From Hyphococcus sp. (GTDB taxonomy: Bacteria; Pseudomonadota; Alphaproteobacteria; Caulobacterales; Parvularculaceae): DNA of 64,000 nt. The DNA lies in NCBI GenBank assembly GCA_013002535.1, contig JABDJK010000030.1, positions 2,501-66,500 of the forward strand, read 5' to 3'. The position numbers and the translations under genes are program-made. Below, in pieces: positions 8,648 to 17,260 of the stretch (position 1 is its first letter; the number at the start of each line of letters is the position of its first letter). The notes below the pieces were generated by a model. That model saw nothing but the letters and a program-made list of their open reading frames with translations. It searched no databases and had not been told where the DNA came from.

Positions 8648-10525
8648 ATGCTCCACGTCAACGACCTCACCTATCGCATTGAAGGCCGTTTGTTGTTTGA
8701 TCAGGCGACGGCAGCGATTGCGGCAGGCTGGAATGTCGGATTCGTTGGCAAAAACGGCTCCGGTAAATCGACGCTGCTGCGCATCATCAAAGGTGAGACT
8801 TATGCCGGCAGCGAAGACGTCGCGATCCAGAAGGGCGCACGCATCGGTTCGGTCGAACAGGAAGCGCCGGCGACCAACTCAAGTTTGCTCGAAACCGTTT
8901 TGGAGCAGGACATCGAACGCACCGCCCTTCTCGCAGAAGCGGAAACAGCGAAAGACCCACAACGCATCGCAGATATTCAGACGCGTCTTGTGGATATCGA
9001 CGCCCATTCAGCAGAATCAAGAGCGGCGTCAATTCTTGCAGGGCTTGGGTTTTCGACTGAAGCACAGGCGCGGCCTTGTTCGGAGTTTTCCGGCGGCTGG
9101 CGCATGCGCGTCGCGTTGGCGGGAGTCCTATTCGCCGCGCCTGATTTATTGTTATTGGACGAACCGACAAACTATCTCGACCTTGAAGGCGCCGTGTGGC
9201 TTGAGAGTTATTTGAAGCGTTATCCCTATACAGCACTCATCGTCAGCCACGACCGCGATCTCCTGAATAATGCTGTCACGCATATATTGGCGCTGGAGAA
9301 CGGAAAGCTGTCTGTCACGCCCGGCGGTTACGACGTCTATGAGCGCAAACGCGCCGAAGCGCGCGCACAAGCCGCCGCCTTCGCCGCGCGCCAGGAAGAT
9401 CGCCGCCGGCACATGCAGCAATTTGTCGATCGGTTTCGCGCCAAAGCTTCGAAAGCAAAACAGGCCCAAAGCCGGTTGAAAGCGCTGGAAAAATTACAAC
9501 CGGTTGCAGCGCCAATTTCGGAACGCGTGCATCGTTTTCATTTTCCGGACGCCAAACCCATGGCGCCGCCCATCGTCCGGATTGTTGAGGCGGATCTCGG
9601 ATATGAAGCTGGCGCGCCGGTTCTGCACAACGTCAATCTACGCCTCGACCAGGATGACCGGATTGCGATCCTCGGGCCAAACGGCGAAGGAAAATCGACG
9701 CTGGTCAAATCGATCTCTGGCCGTCTTGCGCCGCTTCAGGGAAAAATTTTCAAACACAAAAAGCTGCAGATTTCGTATTTTGCGCAGCACCAGATCGACG
9801 AATTAAAACCGGATCAAACGCCCTACGATCACGTGCGAGCGATTGTTCCGGATGCGACCGAGGCCGAAACGCGCAGCGCCACAGCGCAGCTTGGGTTCGG
9901 ACCAGAAAATGCCGATGTCAAAGTCAAAAACCTTTCCGGCGGTGAGAAAGCGCGCTTGCTGCTTGGGTTGATTACCTATCACGGCACACATTTGCTAATT
10001 CTCGACGAGCCGACGAACCACCTTGATATTCAATCGCGCGAAGCGCTGATTGAGGCGCTCAATGAATTCAATGGCGCTGTATTGCTGATCACCCATGACG
10101 CGCACCTCGCGGCTTCTGTTGCTGATCGATTGTGGTTGGTGAACGACGGAAAGGCGGCGCCTTTTGATGGCGATCTCACCGACTATCGCGAGTTGGTGAT
10201 CGCCGCGAGTAAAACGCAATCACATTCGGACGCCAGGACGAACAGCATTGATCCGGCAAAACAGGCGCGCAAAGCCTCCGCCGATGCACGCGCCGAGGCA
10301 AGCCATTTAAAGAAGACGGCTGAAAACGCTGAGGCCCGCATTTCAAAACTGAATGAAACCTTGAAACGTCTCGACGCCGCCCTCGCCGACCCAGTACTTT
10401 ATGAAAAAGATATAGCGCGCGCAACAAAGCTACAAAAAGAGCGCGCCGCCCTCGTTGAGGCTATTGACATGGCCGAAAACGAATGGCTCACCGCGCTCGA
10501 CGCCTGGGAACAAGCGACTGCGTAA
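8648..10525 (+). CDS. ABC-F family ATPase (Uup/EttA-like, translation-associated)
   Basis: This 625-residue protein has two ABC cassettes in one chain and no membrane segments, which defines the ABC-F family. The first Walker A is GKNGSGKS (residues 34-41), with signature FSGGWRMR and Walker B LLLLDEPTNYLD. The second Walker A is GPNGEGKS (~343-350), with signature LSGGEKAR and Walker B LILDEPTNHLD. A basic linker rich in Arg, Lys and Gln (about residues 240-290) joins them. The last ~80 residues form a charged coiled coil, as in Uup. Members act at the ribosome or in DNA tolerance. Uup is the closest architecture because of the C-terminal coiled coil. Confidence 0.9.
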   Translation: MLHVNDLTYRIEGRLLFDQATAAIAAGWNVGFVGKNGSGKSTLLRIIKGETYAGSEDVAIQKGARIGSVEQEAPATNSSLLETVLEQDIERTALLAEAETAKDPQRIADIQTRLVDIDAHSAESRAASILAGLGFSTEAQARPCSEFSGGWRMRVALAGVLFAAPDLLLLDEPTNYLDLEGAVWLESYLKRYPYTALIVSHDRDLLNNAVTHILALENGKLSVTPGGYDVYERKRAEARAQAAAFAARQEDRRRHMQQFVDRFRAKASKAKQAQSRLKALEKLQPVAAPISERVHRFHFPDAKPMAPPIVRIVEADLGYEAGAPVLHNVNLRLDQDDRIAILGPNGEGKSTLVKSISGRLAPLQGKIFKHKKLQISYFAQHQIDELKPDQTPYDHVRAIVPDATEAETRSATAQLGFGPENADVKVKNLSGGEKARLLLGLITYHGTHLLILDEPTNHLDIQSREALIEALNEFNGAVLLITHDAHLAASVADRLWLVNDGKAAPFDGDLTDYRELVIAASKTQSHSDARTNSIDPAKQARKASADARAEASHLKKTAENAEARISKLNETLKRLDAALADPVLYEKDIARATKLQKERAALVEAIDMAENEWLTALDAWEQATA

Positions 10526-10526
10526 A

Positions 10527-10754
10527 TCAGTGGTGATGCGGCTCCGTATTTAACCGGCCGCATTTGCCGCATTTGACGACGGCGCCATGGGCCGTCGCGT
10601 GATCGACATTGACAAGGAGCTTGGTTTTGCACCCGCCGCAACGATAGGTCTCATCGCCGCCGCCCTCGCGCGCCGGCGACCCGGCAGTATGTTCGATGAC
10701 ATCTACGCCTTTCGCGTCGGCTTCGTCGACGAGGATCATGTCAAACTGAGGCAT
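10527..10754 (-). CDS. Small zinc-ribbon protein
   Basis: The 75-residue protein has two CxxC knuckles (CGGC and CGKC) 20 residues apart, which is a classical zinc-ribbon arrangement, and ends in HHH. An aaaaagga Shine-Dalgarno precedes the ATG at suitable spacing. The gene lies 24 bases downstream of the UbiD-family gene on the same strand, so it is probably co-transcribed with it. No specific family was identified. A role in metal or nucleic acid binding is inference from the ribbon alone. Confidence 0.65.
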   Translation of the reverse strand: MPQFDMILVDEADAKGVDVIEHTAGSPAREGGGDETYRCGGCKTKLLVNVDHATAHGAVVKCGKCGRLNTEPHHH

Positions 10755-10778
10755 GGTTGGTAATCCTTTTTACTGTCG

Positions 10779-12311
10779 TCATTTCCAAATCGCCTTGCCT
10801 GAGCCTGACAGGCCTAACGCGGACCACATCTCATCAACGCGCTTGATGACGTCGTCGTCCATGCGGATTTCTGTGCCCCATTCGCGCGACGTTTCGGGCG
10901 CGATCTTGTCAGTTGCATCGAGGCCGATCTTGGATCCAAGCGATGCTTCCGGCGAGGCAAAATCAAGATAGTCAATCGGCGTATTCTCTATGATGGTGAT
11001 GTCGCGCGCCGGATCCATCTTGGTTGAGACCGCCCACATAACGTCTTTCCAATCGCGTGCGTTAACATCATCGTCGACGACGATAATCCATTTCGTGTAC
11101 ATGAACTGACGCAGAAAACTCCACGCGCCCATCATCACGCGCTTGGCGTGACCGGGATAGGCCTTCTTCATAGAGATGACGGCGATGCGATAGGAACACC
11201 CCTCTGGCGGCAGCCAGAAATCGGTGATCTCCGGAAACTGCTGCTGCAGGAGCGGGATAAAAATCTCGTTCAGCGCTTCGCCGAGGACGGACGGCTCGTC
11301 CGGCGGGCGGCCCGTAAACGTCGAAAGATAAATCGGATCGCGCCGGTGGGTGATCGCAGTGATCGTAAAGACCGGAAAACGCTCAACGGAATTATAATAG
11401 CCGGTGTGATCGCCGTAAGGACCCTCATCGGCGTATTCATCGAGGGAGACGTACCCCTCCAAAACAATCTCCGCGTCCGCCGGAACTTTCAACGGCTGGG
11501 TTTTGCAATCGACAAGCTCGACCTTTTTGCCACGCATCAACCCGGCGAATTGATATTCGGATAGCGTGTCCGGCACCGGCGTCACTGCAGCGAGAATTGT
11601 GCCCGGATCCGCTCCAATGACAGCCGCCGCCGGCAACGGGTCTGATTTTTCTTTTTTCCAGCGCGCATGATGTTGCGCGCCGCCGCGATGTTTCAACCAG
11701 CGCATGATCGTTTTGTTGGGGCCGATCTTTTGCATGCGATAGATGCCAAGATTGAAATCATCCTCTCCCTTGCCGCTCGGCCCCTTGGTGACAATCAACG
11801 GCCAGGTAATCAACGGCGCCGGCTCTCCCGGCCAGCAGGTCTGGATTGGCAACGCATCCAGATTGATCTCAGCGCCGGTTTTGACAATTTGCTGGCTTGG
11901 CGCCGTCCCCCGTGATTTCGTCGATGGTTTCATCGACATGACGGTCTTGATGAGCGGCGCCAGCTTCAACGCGTCCGCTATGCCGTCGGGCGGGTCCGGC
12001 TGACGCAGGATCGCCATCAACTCGCCGACTTCGCGCAACTCACCTGCGGTGCGCCGTTCCTTGTCGCCCATGGTGACGCCCATGGCGACGCGGCGGACAG
12101 CGCCGAACAGATTAACAAGCACAGGCGAGGGCGAGATCGACCCGTCATCCATCACCGGTTTTTCGAATAGAACTGCCGGGCCAGCCTCAGCCAGCAGCCG
12201 CGTTTGGATTTCAGTCATCTCGAGGTTGACCGAAACGGGTTCGCTGACCCGCACTAGATCACCGATCACTTCGAGCCTATCAACAAATTCGCGTAACGAC
12301 CGATAAGACAT
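10779..12311 (-). CDS. ubiD: UbiD-family (prenylated-FMN) decarboxylase
   Basis: The 510-residue protein follows the UbiD family end to end. It has the N-terminal [16 protein letters not shown] segment, a [13 protein letters not shown] stretch and the [14 protein letters not shown] region with the conserved acidic residues. Further on come [34 protein letters not shown] and a C-terminal GLDATDKI. These enzymes decarboxylate aromatic or unsaturated acids, in ubiquinone synthesis 4-hydroxy-3-polyprenylbenzoate. The Met at 12311 aligns with the normal family start better than the Met four codons upstream. No ubiX flavin prenyltransferase lies in this window. Confidence 0.88.
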   Translation of the reverse strand: MSYRSLREFVDRLEVIGDLVRVSEPVSVNLEMTEIQTRLLAEAGPAVLFEKPVMDDGSISPSPVLVNLFGAVRRVAMGVTMGDKERRTAGELREVGELMAILRQPDPPDGIADALKLAPLIKTVMSMKPSTKSRGTAPSQQIVKTGAEINLDALPIQTCWPGEPAPLITWPLIVTKGPSGKGEDDFNLGIYRMQKIGPNKTIMRWLKHRGGAQHHARWKKEKSDPLPAAAVIGADPGTILAAVTPVPDTLSEYQFAGLMRGKKVELVDCKTQPLKVPADAEIVLEGYVSLDEYADEGPYGDHTGYYNSVERFPVFTITAITHRRDPIYLSTFTGRPPDEPSVLGEALNEIFIPLLQQQFPEITDFWLPPEGCSYRIAVISMKKAYPGHAKRVMMGAWSFLRQFMYTKWIIVVDDDVNARDWKDVMWAVSTKMDPARDITIIENTPIDYLDFASPEASLGSKIGLDATDKIAPETSREWGTEIRMDDDVIKRVDEMWSALGLSGSGKAIWK

Positions 12312-12458
12312 GGACGCAAGCATTACTGATAATTGCAGGCGGGCGAAAGCCGTCCTGGCGCCGCAGGCCGAGCCAATTCAGCGACGAACGGAGATGCCCG
12401 ACCTGCGAGCCGTAATCTATGGTCGGCCAAAATTCCAATTTGAAGGAGACGCAGTTCC

Positions 12459-13652
12459 ATGCGCCTAACACTCGCTTGCCTCGCTTTCGCCTTGGCGCCA
12501 TTCGCAGCCATGGCCGACCCGTTCGAGGCGCAAGCGCGCACGAGCGCCATCACGATCGAATCCGAAATTTTGGGAGAGGACCGGGAAATCTTCGTCAGGA
12601 CGCCGCCTTATTATGACGCCGCAAAGAAATACCCGGTTGTTTACGTTCTCGACGGCGAATCGAAGTTCGACATTGTCGCCGCGCAGTTTGAATTCCTGAT
12701 GGATAACTATTCCGTTCCGCCGGTCATTGTGACGGCTGTGCGAAACGTCAATCGCAATCGCGATTATCTGACGATGGAAGAACCCGGTTTTCGCGACACC
12801 GGCGGCGGCGAGGCGTTTGCAAATTTTGTTGCAGAAGAATGGATACCGGCGATTGAACAGGCGCACCCGGGCGCGCGTGAAAGAATCCTTGTTGGTCACT
12901 CTTTCGGCGGCGTTTTTGCGGTCAACACATTCCTGACGACACCAGAATTGTTCGATGCTTACATTGCGATTTCGACTAGCGGCTGGGTCGGCGAATACGA
13001 ACTCGTTGAAAAGTCACTTGCCCGGTTTGAAGAAGGCGTGCCGGATGGACGCTTCGTCTATATGGCGCCCGGCGAATTTGACGGCGGCCCGACGCGGCCA
13101 TCGGGCGAGCAAATTGCCGAAGCGTTTAAAAAGCATGCGCCGGATAATCTTGATTGGACATTTGAGTTGATCCCGGATGCCGATCATTTCCGCGCCTTGA
13201 CCATCGGTTTTTCCCATGCCGTCACAAAACTCTTCCCGGTGGCCAATTTTAGCCCGCAAGCAGTTGCCGCAGCCGAGGCGGGCGGACCGGATGGCGTCAA
13301 TGCCTGGTTCGATGAGACCACTGAGAAGCTAGGTTTCCGGTTTTACCCATCTTGGTTCGATTTCGGTGTTGCAGCGATGGTAATGTCTCGTGGCGAGCAC
13401 ATCGACGCCGCTGTCGCCATGATTGAAGAGACCCTGCCCTATCACGAAGACAACGCACTATTTCTCGCCTTTGCCGCGACAGTTCATGAAAATGCCGGTG
13501 ATTTCGACAAGGCTCTGGCAACCAATGATCGAGCAATTGCACTCGTTCAGGAACGAAATCTCCACCCGAATTCGATGCATCTTGAACGATTAACCGAGGC
13601 CGCAGCACGTATTCGAAGTAAACAGCAGGATATGCTGAGCGATAAAAAATAA
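12459..13652 (+). CDS. Secreted alpha/beta-hydrolase, esterase-D/Fes type
   Basis: A 19-20 residue signal peptide (MRLTLACLAFALAPFAAMA) leads into a putative-esterase domain. It has the strand KYPVVYVLDGES, the nucleophile elbow GHSFGG (Ser148) and the catalytic His243 in DADHF. The core resembles enterochelin esterases and S-formylglutathione hydrolases, but the substrate cannot be deduced. After about residue 260 there is a helical C-terminal region with TPR-like character, which is seen in a subset of such esterases. The start is fixed by an aaggag Shine-Dalgarno 10 bases before the ATG and by the signal peptide. Confidence 0.85.
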   Translation: MRLTLACLAFALAPFAAMADPFEAQARTSAITIESEILGEDREIFVRTPPYYDAAKKYPVVYVLDGESKFDIVAAQFEFLMDNYSVPPVIVTAVRNVNRNRDYLTMEEPGFRDTGGGEAFANFVAEEWIPAIEQAHPGARERILVGHSFGGVFAVNTFLTTPELFDAYIAISTSGWVGEYELVEKSLARFEEGVPDGRFVYMAPGEFDGGPTRPSGEQIAEAFKKHAPDNLDWTFELIPDADHFRALTIGFSHAVTKLFPVANFSPQAVAAAEAGGPDGVNAWFDETTEKLGFRFYPSWFDFGVAAMVMSRGEHIDAAVAMIEETLPYHEDNALFLAFAATVHENAGDFDKALATNDRAIALVQERNLHPNSMHLERLTEAAARIRSKQQDMLSDKK

Positions 13653-13749
13653 CGACCCTTGATTCGTGCAGGAAGTATTCAGCTGCCGGCTAACCAATAT
13701 TTATAGAGAATTTTAACGGTATTTTTGCCGCTGATCTTTACCGTGAACA

Positions 13750-13792
13750 GGTGAGGCCCTAAGTTTGCATGAGGCGGTCCCAGGGGCTCACC
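13750..13792 (+). other. Long imperfect stem-loop in the leader of the small membrane-protein gene
   Basis: GGTGAGGCCC at 13750-13759 pairs with GGGGCTCACC at 13783-13792 (9 of 10 positions) around a 23-base loop. It ends 28 bases before the start of the 89-residue membrane protein, so it would sit in its 5' UTR. No T-run follows, so it is not a standard terminator. I recognise no riboswitch or known RNA class. Confidence 0.35.
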
Positions 13793-13820
13793 CCACAGTT
13801 TTCGGAGTATCAGTACGGCG

Positions 13821-14090
13821 ATGTTGCCGATTTTGCATCAGTTGATTGGGTCGGTTTTGGTGGTCACAGGGCTTATAGTCTTGCCGTTGCCGCTGCCATT
13901 TGGGCTCATCATGCTGACAATCGGCTTTGCGCTTCTGGCGCCATACATCCCGGCTGTGCAGCGATTGATCAAGTTCCTGAGAGCGAAATGGCCGAAGTTC
14001 GACCACACCTTGCGCTCTCACCATCACCGCATGCCGCCGGTTATAAAACGCACCATCGACAAGACACACCCGCCGCAGCCGGCTGAATAA
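13821..14090 (+). CDS. Small two-helix membrane protein with basic tail
   Basis: The 89-residue protein has two closely spaced hydrophobic stretches (about residues 5-25 and 27-45) forming a hairpin. A Pro-rich turn LPLPLPFG lies between them, and a His/Lys/Arg-rich cytoplasmic tail follows. This resembles the small PGPGW-type putative transmembrane proteins, although the exact motif is altered here. A competing frame from 13769 lacks such a pattern and was rejected. The function is unknown. Confidence 0.55.
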   Translation: MLPILHQLIGSVLVVTGLIVLPLPLPFGLIMLTIGFALLAPYIPAVQRLIKFLRAKWPKFDHTLRSHHHRMPPVIKRTIDKTHPPQPAE

Positions 14091-14236
14091 CCGCATTCTA
14101 CTGCGATATTCGGTCGAATTTGTGATCCTTTCCCAATTGCAGGACTGGTATGACAGGCGCATAATAGCAACTGCCTGCAAGAAAATTCCCTTCCGGCAAA
14201 TGGGGGATATTCCATCGCTTGGGAGAAGGCGGTGCA

Positions 14237-14878
14237 ATGTCTGATTTGATACTGACAATTGGCGACAAAAATGTGTCGTCGTGGTCGTTCCGGCCTTGGT
14301 TCCTTATGGTCCATGCCGGTATTCCGTTCACAGAACAGAACATCAAGCTCGATCAGCCGCAAACGCGTGAAGTCCTTAACGGCAAGTCGCCGTCGGGCCT
14401 CGTTCCCTTCCTGACCCATGGCGAAACTCAAATTTGGGATTCGCTGGCGATTATGGAATACGTAGCGGACCTCTATCTGGACAAAAACCTGTGGCCGGAA
14501 GATCGCGCCGCCCGCGGCGTCGCGCGATCGATCTCAGCAGAGATGCATTCCGGCTTCCGCGCGCTGCGGGAAGTCTGGCCCATGCAATTCGTGCGAAGCG
14601 GCCTCAAGCACCTTTCAACAGGCGGCGTCGCAGCGAACATTGAACGGATCGATGTTCTTTGGACAAGGTGCCGGCGCGATTTTGGCGGCGGCGGCGGTTT
14701 TCTTTTTGGCGACTTTTCCATCGCCGACGCCATGTATGCGCCGGTCGTTTCCCGCTTCATGACCTATGGCCCGCTCGACCTCAGTGATGATTCGGCGGCA
14801 TACATGAAGACGATCAGCGCGACATCAGCCTGGGCGAAATGGGAAGAAGGCGCAAAGACGGAACTCAGTTCGGGCTGA
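14237..14878 (+). CDS. Glutathione S-transferase family protein
   Basis: The 213-residue protein has a thioredoxin-like N-terminal GST domain (about residues 4-80). SSWSFRPWFLM stands at the glutathione-activating position, and SGLVPFLTHGETQIWDSLAIMEYVA forms the conserved cis-Pro and glutathione-contact region. An all-helical C-terminal domain follows, with FSIADAMYAPV. The family conjugates or reduces electrophiles with glutathione in the cytoplasm. The ATG at 14237 was chosen because of the gggagaaggcgg Shine-Dalgarno. It is on the same strand as tldE, which follows after 61 bases. Confidence 0.88.
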   Translation: MSDLILTIGDKNVSSWSFRPWFLMVHAGIPFTEQNIKLDQPQTREVLNGKSPSGLVPFLTHGETQIWDSLAIMEYVADLYLDKNLWPEDRAARGVARSISAEMHSGFRALREVWPMQFVRSGLKHLSTGGVAANIERIDVLWTRCRRDFGGGGGFLFGDFSIADAMYAPVVSRFMTYGPLDLSDDSAAYMKTISATSAWAKWEEGAKTELSSG

Positions 14879-14939
14879 CGAAAACAGTCCGCTGGCAATC
14901 GTCTTGCGCGAGCGCCCGCGACCCTCTATCTCCGCCCCC

Positions 14940-16283
14940 ATGGAAACCAAAGACGCTGAAACTATCCTTTCGACCCTGATCGCAGACGCCAAGGCTGTCG
15001 GCGGTGAAGCTGTCGATGCAGTTCTCTATCATTCTGTTTCTCATGGCGTTTCCTGGCGCATGGGCAATCTGGAAGATGTCGAGCGATCAGAAAGCGCAGA
15101 TCTCGGGCTGCGTGTGATGGTTGGAAAACGCCAGGCGTCGGTCTCAACCACAGATCATTCCCGCGCCTCGCTGAAAGAACTTGCAGAACGCTGCGCCGAT
15201 ATGGCGAAAGCCGCTCCTGAAGACCCGTATTGCGGTCTCGCGCCAAAAGAACGCCTCGCTTCAGCGCCGTTTAAATCTTTGGATCTTGGTGATTACGCTG
15301 AGCCGACAACAGAGGCGCTGAAAGCCCGCGCCGCAGACTGCGAAGCAGCGGCCCTCGGCGTTGAAGGCGTTATCAATTCTTCCGGCGCTGGCGCGTCCTA
15401 CGCCGAAGGCCAAAAGTGGTTCGCCACCAGCGACGGCTTTTTCGGCCAGTCCGGCGGCTCAAATCATTCCGTATCCGTAAGCGTTCTCGCTCAGGATGAA
15501 AACGGCATGGAGCGCGACTATGATTATGATTCCAAAACTCACATAGACGATCTGAAAGCCGCCGCCGCAATTGGCGAAAACGCCGGTAAGCGCACCGTGC
15601 GAAGGTTAAGCCCGAAGAAAATGAAAAGCCGCGCGGCCCCTGTAATGTTCGACAATCGTTTGTCGGCGTCGCTGCTTGGTTCACTATCCGGCGCAGCCAA
15701 TGGCGCCGCGATTGCTCGCGGCGTCAGCTTCTTGAAAGATAAACTGGGTCAGAAAATTTTTGCAGATGGCATCAACGTTATTGACGACCCGCATATCGCA
15801 CGCGGGCAGGGCTCGCGGCCATTTGACGGTGAAGGCGTCGTCAATGAACCGATCCGTTTGATTAATGATGGCGCTTTGACGACATGGCTATTAAATTCAT
15901 CGCAAGCACGCCAGCTTGGCCTTGAAACCAATGCCCGTGCAACGCGCGGGGCCGGCGGCGCGCCAGGTTCTGGCTCGACAAACCTTTATCTGGAGCGCGG
16001 AAACGCCAGCCCGGAAGACTTAATGGCGGACGCTAAAGAAGGTCTTCTCGTTACTGATATGTTCGGGCCTCAGGTTAATCCCAATACTGGGGACTATTCG
16101 GTTGGATGCGCCGGCTTCTGGTTTGAAAATGGCGAGATCGCCTATCCGGTTAGCGAAATCACGATTGCCGGGAATATTCTGGAAATGTTTGCAGGGCTTG
16201 TCCCCGCGAATGATCTCGAATTTCGCGGATCGACCAATGCGCCAAGCTTATTGATCCCGTCGATGACGATCGCCGGTGATTAG
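14940..16283 (+). CDS. pmbA: TldE/PmbA-type metalloprotease subunit
   Basis: The 447-residue protein matches the PmbA (TldE) half of the TldD/TldE protease. It has an N-terminal region with VSWRMGNLEDVERSES, a YGLG-like RDYDYDS segment, and a C-terminal part with FDGEGV, GAPGSGSTNLYL and GDYSVGCAGFWFENGE. TldD/E cleaves unfolded peptides, CcdA and RiPP precursors. TldE lacks the zinc HExxH, and none is visible here. The ATG at 14940 is preferred over a TTG at 14904. In Alphaproteobacteria this gene commonly precedes DUF4170 and the LPS genes, as it does here. No tldD is in the window. Confidence 0.9.
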   Translation: METKDAETILSTLIADAKAVGGEAVDAVLYHSVSHGVSWRMGNLEDVERSESADLGLRVMVGKRQASVSTTDHSRASLKELAERCADMAKAAPEDPYCGLAPKERLASAPFKSLDLGDYAEPTTEALKARAADCEAAALGVEGVINSSGAGASYAEGQKWFATSDGFFGQSGGSNHSVSVSVLAQDENGMERDYDYDSKTHIDDLKAAAAIGENAGKRTVRRLSPKKMKSRAAPVMFDNRLSASLLGSLSGAANGAAIARGVSFLKDKLGQKIFADGINVIDDPHIARGQGSRPFDGEGVVNEPIRLINDGALTTWLLNSSQARQLGLETNARATRGAGGAPGSGSTNLYLERGNASPEDLMADAKEGLLVTDMFGPQVNPNTGDYSVGCAGFWFENGEIAYPVSEITIAGNILEMFAGLVPANDLEFRGSTNAPSLLIPSMTIAGD

Positions 16284-16301
16284 GAATAAGGAGTAAAGCC
16301 C

Positions 16302-16556
16302 ATGTCTGATGAAGGAACCGTCGTTGCTGACAAGCAGCTATTGCATTTTGTTTTCGGCGGAGAGCTCGAAAATCCGGCGGTATGCAAATTTCGCGATTTA
16401 AAGGACCTCGATCTGGTCGGCATCTTTCCGGACTATGCATCTGCCGAAAAGGCCTGGCGCGCAAAAGCGCAACAGACCGTCGACAACGCCAATATGCGTT
16501 ATTTCATCGTTCACATGCACAAATTGCTCGACCCCGACGGGGACGGAAAGTTTTAA
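16302..16556 (+). CDS. DUF4170-family small protein
   Basis: The 84-residue soluble protein matches DUF4170, with LLHFVFGGE near the N-terminus, a DLVGIFPDYASAEKAWRAKAQ centre and YFIVHMHKLLDP at the end. The family is found in Alphaproteobacteria, usually between tldE-like genes and the DUF374/kdtA cluster. Its biochemical function is unknown. It starts 18 bases after pmbA with an aaggag Shine-Dalgarno, and the phosphatase gene starts 2 bases after its stop. Confidence 0.88.
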   Translation: MSDEGTVVADKQLLHFVFGGELENPAVCKFRDLKDLDLVGIFPDYASAEKAWRAKAQQTVDNANMRYFIVHMHKLLDPDGDGKF

Positions 16557-16558
16557 AC

Positions 16559-17251
16559 TTGCAGGCGATTACGCGCGAAGAGTTTGCGAGCGCCGCCGGG
16601 CGGCGCCGCGCCTGGTTCGGGCTCATGCTCGGCGATCATGGTTTGCTGCGCAAATTCTACGGGAATTCCCATGAGATCGCACAGGGTAAAATGTGGCGCA
16701 CGTACCAGCCCTCCCCAGCGGATCTGAAACGCTGGAAAGATCGCGGAATAAAAACAGTGATCAATCTGCGCGGTGACAAACCGAGCGGTTATTATTTTCT
16801 CGAAGAAGAAACCTGCAAAAAATTGGGTGTGGCGCTTGAAACATTTCGCGTATTTTCTCGCGAAGCGCCATCCAAAAAAGCGCTGCTTGGCGCCCGCGCT
16901 TTATTTAATCGCATCGAATACCCTGCAATTTTACATTGCAAATCCGGCGCGGACCGCGCCGGATTGATGTCCGTGCTTTATCTATTTTTCCACGAAGGCG
17001 TACCGCTGGATCAAGCGCTTGAACAGCTGTCGTTTAAATATGGTCACGTAAAACAGGGTAAAACCGGTGTTATTGATCATGTTTTTGAGAAATACATCGA
17101 GCACGCGAAATCGAAAGGCATTGCACTGAACGATATCGATGCTTTCTTTGCATGGGTTGACGAAGATTACGATCCTGAAGCAGCCCGCGCAGAATTTCGG
17201 GGCGCTAGAGCCGGAAATTTCCTAACGGACGTAATCTTGCGTCGGGAATAA
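16559..17251 (+). CDS. Cys-based dual-specificity/tyrosine phosphatase-like protein (CtpA-like)
   Basis: The frame contains the protein-tyrosine-phosphatase loop HCKSGADRAG, with catalytic Cys127 and the CX5R arginine. Upstream are MWRTYQPSPADLKRWKDRG and IKTVINLRGDKPSG, as in short DSP-type phosphatases. I place the start at a TTG 2 bases after the DUF4170 stop, with ggaaag 8 bases upstream, giving 230 residues. The longer frame from 16382 is only the shadow of DUF4170. The position between DUF4170 and the lipid A genes suggests an envelope role. Caulobacter CtpA, a phosphatase of this kind, is reported to affect lipid A and outer membrane integrity. Assignment to CtpA is inference. Confidence 0.75.
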   Translation: MQAITREEFASAAGRRRAWFGLMLGDHGLLRKFYGNSHEIAQGKMWRTYQPSPADLKRWKDRGIKTVINLRGDKPSGYYFLEEETCKKLGVALETFRVFSREAPSKKALLGARALFNRIEYPAILHCKSGADRAGLMSVLYLFFHEGVPLDQALEQLSFKYGHVKQGKTGVIDHVFEKYIEHAKSKGIALNDIDAFFAWVDEDYDPEAARAEFRGARAGNFLTDVILRRE

Positions 17252-17260
17252 CCCTTACAA

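Noticed and set aside
13769-14086. Overlapping plus-strand frame at the small membrane-protein gene
   Set aside because: The 13821 frame has a clear two-helix pattern and basic tail; this one has none.
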